A stretch of DNA of 26,081 nucleotides, from contig CAZIYV010000035.1 in assembly GCA_964543575.1 (NCBI GenBank), positions 1 through 26,081 of the forward strand. The letters are read 5' to 3'. Under the pieces are notes generated by a model that was not told the DNA's origin, searched no databases, and worked only from the letters and a program-made list of their open reading frames with translations. The translations under genes were made by a program, and so were the position numbers. This DNA is from Pelotomaculum_B sp964543575 (GTDB lineage Bacteria; Bacillota; Desulfotomaculia; Desulfotomaculales; Pelotomaculaceae). Below, piece after piece: positions 14,933 through 19,834 of this stretch. Position 1 is the stretch's first letter, and the number at the start of each line of letters is the position of its first letter.

Positions 14933-16285
14933 TTAGCTCGCTTTTAAGAGATCTACGAATTTATCAACTAACTTGGGATCAAACTGAACACCAGAACACC
15001 TTTTAAGCTCAGCCAGCGCTTTACTTTGCGACAGAGCGCTGCGGTAAGGACGGTCGCTGGTCATAGCGTCATAAGCGTCGGCGACAGCCAGTATACGGCA
15101 CTCCAAAGGTATTTCTTCCCCTTTTAGCCCCAGCGGGTAACCCTGGCCGTTCCACCACTCATGGTGTTTGAGGATAAACTCGGCAATAGGGCCGAGATCC
15201 GGCGGTGACATGGCGATAATGTAACCAATCTCGCTATGCCGCTTCATTTCGGTATATTCTTCTGAGGTAAGCGGGCCCGGCTTAAACAGGATGCTGTCCG
15301 GGATGCCCACCTTGCCGATGTCATGAAACTGAGCTAACAAACGAAGGTCCGCCAATTTTCTTTCAGGCAGTGAGATAGTTTTGGCCAAATCAGTGACCAG
15401 GTCCTGCATGCGGTCCGCGTGACCCTCGGTGATATAGTCTCTCGCCCCCAACGCCTTTTTAAGAGTTTGTACAATAGCGCTGCGGGCGCTCTGGCTGCGG
15501 TGCAGCTTTTCCCTGTACATGTTGTTGTCCGCTTCTTTGAAAAGGTCGCTCATACTTGACGGGTTATGGCTTGTCGCGCTGCCGATCGATATGCTCAGTG
15601 GCAGTTCGTTGTTTTCCCCGTTATAGACTTCTAATGCGGCGGTTATTTTGTCACAGGCATCTTTTGCGGTTTTTTCATCGCAATGTGGGAGCAGTATGGC
15701 AAACTCATCCCCACCGGTCCTGGCCACAACGTCGCTGCCATCAAAGGAAGATTTAATGATATTCGCCGCCTCTACAAGCAGGGCGTCGCCGAAATCATGG
15801 CCCAGCGTGTCATTTACAAACTTAAGGCCGTCAACATCAAAGACAATGATACTGACCGGACTGAAGCGCGCTCCGGCAAAACGCTGCATTTGCTCTTCGA
15901 AAAAAGCGCGGTTATAGAGACAGGTCAGGTGATCATGAAAGCTCAGATATTTCAGCCGCTCTTCCGTGCGGTTGCGTAAAATGATTTCATTCCTAAGCTC
16001 ATCGTTGACAGCTTTGACTTCATTACTTCGCCTCCTGGCAAAATGATAAAACCATAAGATAAAGATGCAGCTTAAAACGGTCACCAGTACGATGCTGACA
16101 ATGTGGATTTCAGGCTTGCTGAGATGAGCGCTAAAGTTTTCTCTAAAGACCTCGTATAATGCCAAAAAGACCGTAATGCCGATAATAAATGGCAGGGTGT
16201 TAAAAAAAGATAACTTTCTATCCTCGTGAATAACCCCGTTTATCTGGTTTTTGACGGCTCCCGGTTTTTTCGGCAAATTGGTCAT
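14933..16285 (-). CDS. GGDEF-HD-GYP cyclic-di-GMP signalling protein
   Basis: This 450-residue protein carries both halves of c-di-GMP metabolism. Two membrane helices (about 30-46 and 60-80) lead to a short coiled coil. The diguanylate cyclase domain (about 112-265) has an intact GGDEF signature at 191-195 and DVDGLKFVND for substrate and metal. The usual RxxD inhibitory site before GGDEF is replaced by DGSD, so product feedback may be absent. The HD-GYP phosphodiesterase (about 275-440) has HDIGK at 321-325, H350, HH at 374-375 and GQGYP at 380-384, all intact. ATG 16285 is preferred; the frame runs up to 16462 only by overlapping the methylase gene. The preceding AGGGGG is rather far (13 bases). 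Whether it acts mainly as synthase or hydrolase cannot be told. Confidence 0.9.
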   Translation of the reverse strand: MTNLPKKPGAVKNQINGVIHEDRKLSFFNTLPFIIGITVFLALYEVFRENFSAHLSKPEIHIVSIVLVTVLSCIFILWFYHFARRRSNEVKAVNDELRNEIILRNRTEERLKYLSFHDHLTCLYNRAFFEEQMQRFAGARFSPVSIIVFDVDGLKFVNDTLGHDFGDALLVEAANIIKSSFDGSDVVARTGGDEFAILLPHCDEKTAKDACDKITAALEVYNGENNELPLSISIGSATSHNPSSMSDLFKEADNNMYREKLHRSQSARSAIVQTLKKALGARDYITEGHADRMQDLVTDLAKTISLPERKLADLRLLAQFHDIGKVGIPDSILFKPGPLTSEEYTEMKRHSEIGYIIAMSPPDLGPIAEFILKHHEWWNGQGYPLGLKGEEIPLECRILAVADAYDAMTSDRPYRSALSQSKALAELKRCSGVQFDPKLVDKFVDLLKAS

Positions 16286-16361
16286 TTGTTTTTTGTAACC
16301 CCCTATGTCTTCAATAGGGTTTATTAAAAAAATAAAGAGAAATCCCTGATGGACACCTCTC

Positions 16362-17240
16362 TTAAAGGGATAATCCTTGGAAGGTCTGGCTGGCTCCGAA
16401 CATATCCCTGTCTGGGTAGGATAGGATAACCAGTTCTTTAATCGAGCCCCGCTTCCTGGCATCTGAATTTATAGCCCGCAGAGCGTTAATGGTCTTAATA
16501 TTGCACCCCTTGTAAAGTTCCCGGGTAAATTCGGTATTTGAGTTGCTGAGCATAACGTAACATCCCCTGGCGCTGAGAGTCTCAAAAACCTCTCTTAAAC
16601 GTCTGTGGTCCGCCATGCCAAAGGACCCGGCGGTGTATCCGGTAAAATTTGAAGTGGGGGAAAGAGGCACATACGGGGGATCTAAATAGACAAAATCTCC
16701 AGCCACGGCGTTTTCCAAAACCAGCTCAAAATCGCCTACTGCCAGTCGGGTTGATTGAAAAGCCAGACTCGCATTGCGCAGCACCTCGCCGTTAACGATA
16801 ACAGGATTGCTATAATCCCCGAAGGAAACGTTAAACTGACCTTTGCTGTTGACCCGGTATAGTCCGTTAAAGCAGGTTTTATTAAGATATAATGTCCGCG
16901 ATGCCCTTTGCAGATCTGTAAGCTCAGCGGGGTTCTGAGATCTTATTTCATAGAAATATTTCTGATCGTAAATATGATTTTTACTAACAATGATAAGAGC
17001 TTCTACTTTATCTTTTATTACTTTATAAAGATTTATTAACTCCTCAACAGAATCCGACAGATAAGCACTGGCATTTCTTCTTTTCATTTCTGGAAACAAA
17101 TAAAAGAATACCGCGCCCCCGCCTAAAAAAGGCTCGTGGTAGTTATTAAAGGCAACAGGCAAATACCTTGATAGTTGAGCAATTATTTTTGTTTTGCCGC
17201 CGGCCCATTTTACTACTGGTTTTACAAGTAATTTGCTCAC
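16362..17240 (-). CDS. D12-class DNA adenine-N6 methyltransferase (Dam/DpnM-like)
   Basis: This 292-residue amino-methyltransferase of the alpha (D12) group transfers methyl from SAM to adenine in DNA. KWAGGKTKII (residues 11-20) is the N-terminal SAM loop, EPFLGGGAVFF the FxGxG motif, YLNKTCFNGLYRVN the family-specific block, and VYLDPPYVPL the catalytic DPPY motif IV. The GTG start at 17240 follows GGGGTG. There is no restriction gene beside it, so it looks like an orphan Dam. GATC is the usual target of this clade but is inferred here. Support comes from the GATC-dense stretch against its promoter. It runs toward the GGDEF-HD-GYP gene on the same strand, 76 bases away. Confidence 0.9.
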   Translation of the reverse strand: MSKLLVKPVVKWAGGKTKIIAQLSRYLPVAFNNYHEPFLGGGAVFFYLFPEMKRRNASAYLSDSVEELINLYKVIKDKVEALIIVSKNHIYDQKYFYEIRSQNPAELTDLQRASRTLYLNKTCFNGLYRVNSKGQFNVSFGDYSNPVIVNGEVLRNASLAFQSTRLAVGDFELVLENAVAGDFVYLDPPYVPLSPTSNFTGYTAGSFGMADHRRLREVFETLSARGCYVMLSNSNTEFTRELYKGCNIKTINALRAINSDARKRGSIKELVILSYPDRDMFGASQTFQGLSL

Positions 17241-17249
17241 AAACTTAAC

Positions 17250-17295
17250 ACCCCAGCTTAATATATTATATAGTATGGGGTTTTACAAACTTCAA
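17250..17295 (-). promoter_or_regulatory. Methylase promoter with an inverted repeat around the -10
   Basis: Reading the minus strand, TTGAAG (17290-17295) is followed after 17 bases by TATATA (17267-17272), which overlaps TATAAT (17265-17270); this is a good vegetative-type promoter about 30 bases before the GTG. ACCCCA (17250-17255) and TGGGGT (17276-17281) form an inverted repeat bracketing the -10. It could be an operator, or in longer transcripts a hairpin hiding the GGGGTG ribosome site. Confidence 0.55.
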
Positions 17296-17299
17296 AAAA

Positions 17300-17383
17300 G
17301 ATCGATCTCGATCATTTTTGATCAGTAGGAGTTAATTGCGTGGATCATCTCCCTATTCCTTGATCTAGATCGTTGTTATGATC
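17300..17383. repeat. Cluster of eight GATC sites upstream of the methylase promoter
   Basis: GATC starts at 17300, 17304, 17310, 17320, 17343, 17362, 17368 and 17380: eight palindromic sites in 84 bases, where chance predicts about one in 256. The first begins 5 bases upstream of the -35 box of the adenine methylase promoter. GATCATTTTTGATC (17310-17323) and GATCTAGATC (17362-17371) are also larger palindromes. The array fills the gap between the methylase and the 55-aa Cys-rich gene. Confidence 0.85.
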
Positions 17384-17405
17384 ATTATCTCCATAATGCG
17401 TTTGT

Positions 17406-17573
17406 TTAACTGGTTTTGTTCATAAATTTTTCCCAGCAGGTGAAGCAATTATCACGACAGGGCGCTCCAAGTTTTTCCGTGCAATAGCCTTTATCCACTA
17501 AAATCCTCACTACCCTTTCCCGCTCTTCCCTCCGGATCGCCGCCTCTTTGGCCTCTTCTATAGTGCAGCTCAT
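17406..17573 (-). CDS. Small Cys-rich protein (55 aa)
   Basis: ATG 17573 is preceded by GAGGGTG at a good distance. The 55-residue product has a charged, probably helical N-terminal half (EEAKEAAIRREERERVVRIL) followed by four clustered cysteines (C31, C39, C43, C46: CTEKLGAPCRDNCFTCW), spacing C-x7-C-x3-C-x2-C, suited to a zinc or iron-sulphur site. It precedes the methylase on the same strand with the GATC array between them. Similar short Cys-rich proteins are common and undescribed in Peptococcaceae. The function is unknown. Confidence 0.6.
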   Translation of the reverse strand: MSCTIEEAKEAAIRREERERVVRILVDKGYCTEKLGAPCRDNCFTCWEKFMNKTS

Positions 17574-17684
17574 TACAAATCACCCTCAATAATTTTTTTA
17601 GATGGTATATTTATATAAAACCAGGTTGTGCTATTATGCATATAAATTCTTTTATATTGATTTTTTAAACCATGGAGTAATATA

Positions 17685-17735
17685 ATGGAAAATAGTGAAG
17701 ATAAAATCAAATATGGGGGTGTTAAAGATAAATAG
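17685..17735 (+). CDS. 16-codon leader frame overlapping the HD-GYP start (possible true gene start)
   Basis: GGAG (17674-17677) lies seven bases before ATG 17685, the best initiation site in this stretch. The frame MENSEDKIKYGGVKDK stops at TAG 17733-17735. The HD-GYP frame is shifted by one base; removing one G from the GGGGG run at 17715-17719 would join the two as MENSEDKIKYG-VLKINSYE. It is either a translated leader, or the real start separated by an indel. Confidence 0.4.
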   Translation: MENSEDKIKYGGVKDK

Positions 17736-18255
17736 TTATGAAGCCTTTAGTAGTATATTAGCAAAATACCCGTCTGTAGAGCAGCACTGCCGTAGAGTCG
17801 CGTCTCTGACAAAAGAGATATCCATTATATTAAACCTGCCTGGTTATAAGCAACTGGCTTTTGCCGCGTATGTTCATGATATTGGCAAAACCACCTGGCC
17901 GAAGGAACTATTTTACAAACACCCTCTGCTTCCTTTCGAATGGTCGCTGGTCATGGCACATCCGATAGCCAGCGTAAATATCTTAAATGAATTGTTACCA
18001 GGAGCGCCGGAAGAAGTGAGAGCGGTTGTACGGGGTCATCATGAAAGGCCTGGCGGCGGCGGTTATCCGGACAGCTTGCTTGAACCGGGGCTGGAAATCA
18101 TAATCTTGGCTGCCTGTGATACTTACGACGCTATTACCCACAACAAAGAGTATCCTTGCGGGGAAGCGTTGTCTGTAGAATATGCTTTGCAGGAAGTTAA
18201 CAAATTTGCACCTCCACAAATAGTAGAGGCGCTTGCCCAGCATGTCAAAAAATAA
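17713..18255 (+). CDS. Stand-alone HD-GYP domain protein
   Basis: This soluble protein of about 180 residues consists of only an HD-GYP phosphodiesterase domain, which hydrolyses c-di-GMP. HDIGK (55-59), a His at MAHP (83), HH (109-110) and GGGYP (115-119) are intact, as is the following ACDTYDAITHNKEY helix. It has no sensor, REC or GGDEF part. The start is uncertain: ATG 17713 has no good ribosome site, GTG 17695 is weak, and the strong site belongs to the shifted frame at 17685. It is transcribed away from the methylase block. Together with the GGDEF-HD-GYP gene 1.5 kb away it suggests local c-di-GMP control. Confidence 0.85.
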   Translation: MGVLKINSYEAFSSILAKYPSVEQHCRRVASLTKEISIILNLPGYKQLAFAAYVHDIGKTTWPKELFYKHPLLPFEWSLVMAHPIASVNILNELLPGAPEEVRAVVRGHHERPGGGGYPDSLLEPGLEIIILAACDTYDAITHNKEYPCGEALSVEYALQEVNKFAPPQIVEALAQHVKK

Positions 18256-18282
18256 CAAAAAACCCCGCAATTCCTTGCGGGG
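18246..18282 (-). terminator. Terminator between convergent genes
   Basis: A perfect 8-bp stem CCCCGCAA / TTGCGGGG with a TTCC loop (18263-18282) is followed on the minus strand by TTTTTTGTTATTTTTT. It clearly ends the 73-aa minus-strand gene, and the stem may also serve the HD-GYP gene. Confidence 0.85.
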
Positions 18283-18295
18283 CATGCAATTTCTA

Positions 18296-18517
18296 TTAGT
18301 CCAATCTTCTTATTTTGACTTTAAACTCTCTTTCTCCTTCTCCATCTTCTTCATCCTCTTCAGCTTTGTCTTCTTCATCTTCGTCTTCATCTACGTCTGC
18401 CCATAAAGCTAACATTATTGATAAAACCGCACATTCATTTATATATTTATCCCACCAAGCGCATTGTTCTTTTCTGCAATCAGCTTTCACCACAGGACAG
18501 AATTTAGTTCCTTCCAT
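18296..18517 (-). CDS. Small Cys-motif protein with an acidic tail (73 aa)
   Basis: ATG 18517 is preceded by AAAGGAGG at a good distance. The N-terminal half holds FCPVVKADCRKEQCAWWDKYINECAVLSI, the C-x6-C-x4-C-A-W-W…C-A pattern seen in many unnamed small proteins of Firmicutes and their phages, probably metal-binding. The second half is a run of Asp/Glu (about 45-62, DVDEDEDEEDKAEEDEED), followed by a basic end. The low-complexity acidic part has GAA/GAT/GAC repeats in the DNA. Similar proteins occur as accessory genes; none has a proven role that I know. Confidence 0.65.
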   Translation of the reverse strand: MEGTKFCPVVKADCRKEQCAWWDKYINECAVLSIMLALWADVDEDEDEEDKAEEDEEDGEGEREFKVKIRRLD

Positions 18518-18694
18518 TTTAACTAACCTCCTTTGTCTGGATAAATTATACATTGGCAATTAGATTTAGTCTATAGAATAATAACTCCTGGCGATTCACT
18601 AGGTTGCCCGTTGGAACCACGATCCTTCTCATCTCGTTAAGTTTGGCGTATTCTCCGTATATCTCAAATCAATTTTTAAGTAGATTTATCTTTA

Positions 18695-18723
18695 GAATAT
18701 TTAACCCCGTACGGCATATTTAT
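18695..18723 (+). promoter_or_regulatory. Possible sigma-E-like promoter
   Basis: GAATATT (18695-18701), 13 bases, then CATATTTAT (18715-18723) resembles the mother-cell sigma-E pattern (ATATT / CATAnnnT), about 50 bases ahead of the 58-aa gene. The spacing is slightly short. The rest of 18560-18757 shows nothing I can name. Confidence 0.25.
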
Positions 18724-18772
18724 ATTCTAGGATCAGGTGGTCACGAAATTCATTGCGAAAGGAGGAAATCAA

Positions 18773-18949
18773 ATGGGATTGTTTGTCAAACCTGAAAGCA
18801 ATAATAAGGAAAGGGAATGCGGTTGCTGCATAAATATTGAAGATAGTTTTGTTTTGATAATTTGCGGTGAAATCGATGTTGATAGTTTAAAAAATAGTCT
18901 TAAAACATTTGTGGAAGTAAAAGGTAATACAAAATTGGATCAGGAATAA
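18773..18949 (+). CDS. Small hypothetical protein (58 aa)
   Basis: ATG 18773 is preceded by a perfect AAAGGAGG at an ideal distance, which is the main support. The product MGLFVKPESNNK… has an ECGCCINI Cys cluster near residue 15 and a following FVLIICGEIDVDSLKNSLKTFV segment. No known family is recognised. A hairpin follows at 18969-19008. Confidence 0.55.
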   Translation: MGLFVKPESNNKERECGCCINIEDSFVLIICGEIDVDSLKNSLKTFVEVKGNTKLDQE

Positions 18950-18968
18950 GAAAAACATTTATCTTGGG

Positions 18969-19010
18969 AAGGGAATGCCGTGGTGTTTTTACATCCCGGC
19001 TTTCCCTTTT
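18969..19010 (+). terminator. Hairpin after the 58-aa gene
   Basis: AAGGGAA-T-GCCG pairs with CGGC-T-TTCCCTT across a 16-base loop (18969-19008), ending in TTTT. It is a plausible terminator with one internal mismatch. Confidence 0.55.
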
Positions 19011-19203
19011 GGTAACCTTGGGATAACTTAAATCATAGAATCTTCCAAGTTATATCACAAGATATTCTAACCGGCAAATCGAAAAGTGCACGCCTCTAAT
19101 AACCTCCAGTTCATTTTTTTATACTCGTTTCTTTAGCGAAAGTTGCCCAGGGAAAAACGAATAAAAAATAGAAAGCAGCAAGAACAGGTCACCCGTACTA
19201 AAT

Positions 19204-19234
19204 AAAGCCGGCTTAAACTCCGGCTTTTCGTTTT
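19204..19234 (+). terminator. Second plus-strand terminator
   Basis: AAAGCCGG / CCGGCTTT (8 bp, 8-base loop) is followed by TCGTTTT. No gene I can defend lies in 19015-19203, so it may be left from a lost transcript or back up the hairpin upstream. Confidence 0.65.
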
Positions 19235-19262
19235 ATAAAAGCTTTTTTGAGAACTTTGGGCA

Positions 19263-19303
19263 CCAAAAATGAAAAATCGCCTTCGGGTTAAACCCCGGAG
19301 GCG
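19263..19303 (-). terminator. Terminator of the tRNA-Arg transcript
   Basis: On the minus strand CGCCTcCGGG…CCCGaAGGCG (19278-19303) is followed by ATTTTTCATTTTT. It lies directly after the CCA end of the tRNA fragment, as expected for the original tRNA's own terminator. Confidence 0.7.
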
Positions 19304-19312
19304 TTATATTTC

Positions 19313-19362
19313 TGGCATCCCAGGTAGGATTCGAACCTACGGCCTACGGATTAGAAGTCCGT
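19313..19362 (-). tRNA. 3'-half fragment of tRNA-Arg(UCU), likely attachment-site scar
   Basis: Minus strand, from 19362 to 19313: anticodon stem ACGGA/TCCGT with loop CTTCTAA (anticodon TCT, 19353-19355), variable loop AGGCC, T arm GTAGG-TTCGAAT-CCTAC, 3' acceptor strand CTGGGAT, discriminator G and an encoded CCA. The 5' acceptor strand (ATCCCAG expected) and a normal D arm are absent from the next 60 bases. Only the anticodon-to-3' part therefore exists, the usual footprint of tyrosine-recombinase integration into a tRNA gene. The fragment would not make a working tRNA. Confidence 0.85.
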
Positions 19363-19528
19363 TATAGCCCTTCTGCCGCTCATTGTCTGCGGCTGAAACG
19401 CTTGATATTACTGGCTTTCTACTTCTGGCCTTCATCGTCCTTAAACGGTTTTGGGCACACTCGGGCACCAAATGGGCACCATCTAAAAAACTCTGGACCG
19501 CTTGTTGGATAAGGGATAAGCAACCTCA
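19343..19528 (-). pseudogene. Open frame running into the tRNA scar, possible integrase-gene end remnant
   Basis: On the minus strand a frame of 61 codons between a TGA (19526-19528) and a TAG inside the tRNA fragment has no start codon with a ribosome site. It runs through the GGGCAC repeats (…DGAHLVPECAQNRL…). Integrase genes of integrative elements often end at the attachment site in this way. The identity is only positional, and no catalytic residue is present. Confidence 0.25.
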
Positions 19529-19834
19529 TGGCACCAATCCGTTGACTCTGGACGATGGTCTTTTATATACTCAACTGAAAACGGAATCACTCCCGCCAAA
19601 ACCTTTCATCCTCATGTACAGCGTAGCTCATGATTCTCTATACCACCGCCCGAGGCGGCTACCTGGTTCAAGATCGCACCTGCACGGGGGACCCGTACCT
19701 TATCAAATCAACAGCAGACAAACATACACCTAAAGAATCCTTGTAAGCCCGTCTTAACGAGGACGTTTGCAAACGCATATAGTGATAAAGGCATATTGAA
19801 ATGATCAGTCACCAGTACAAAACGAAAGCCATTG
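19529..19834. other. Non-coding or degraded stretch
   Basis: All frames are short or lack starts. CCGCC-cga-GGCGG near 19650 makes a small hairpin. I see no recognisable gene; it looks like decayed element sequence beside the helicase gene. Confidence 0.4.

Larger units (their letters stand above)
19255..19482 (+). repeat. Four TGGGCAC(C)-type direct repeats flanking the tRNA fragment
   Basis: The core GGGCAC occurs at 19258, 19453, 19463 and 19474, with matching flanks (TTTGGGCACCAAA, TTTTGGGCACAC, TCGGGCACCAAA, AATGGGCACCAT). The last three are 10 and 11 bases apart, one helical turn each. This suggests arm-type integrase binding sites of an attachment region. Confidence 0.6.

Noticed and set aside
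17250..17281. Hairpin hiding the methylase ribosome site (RNA thermometer or riboswitch)
   Set aside because: The 5' arm lies upstream of the likely transcription start, so a transcript from the identified promoter would lack it; kept only as an operator candidate or a feature of readthrough RNA.
19313..19400. A complete tRNA-Arg gene
   Set aside because: No 5' acceptor strand complementary to CTGGGAT and no regular D arm in the sequence 5' of the anticodon stem on the minus strand; only the 3' half is present.
19383..19733. A 116-codon plus-strand frame beside the tRNA scar
   Set aside because: No ribosome site, odd composition (many Pro/His/Trp), no recognisable motif; it overlaps the repeats and the opposite-strand frame.
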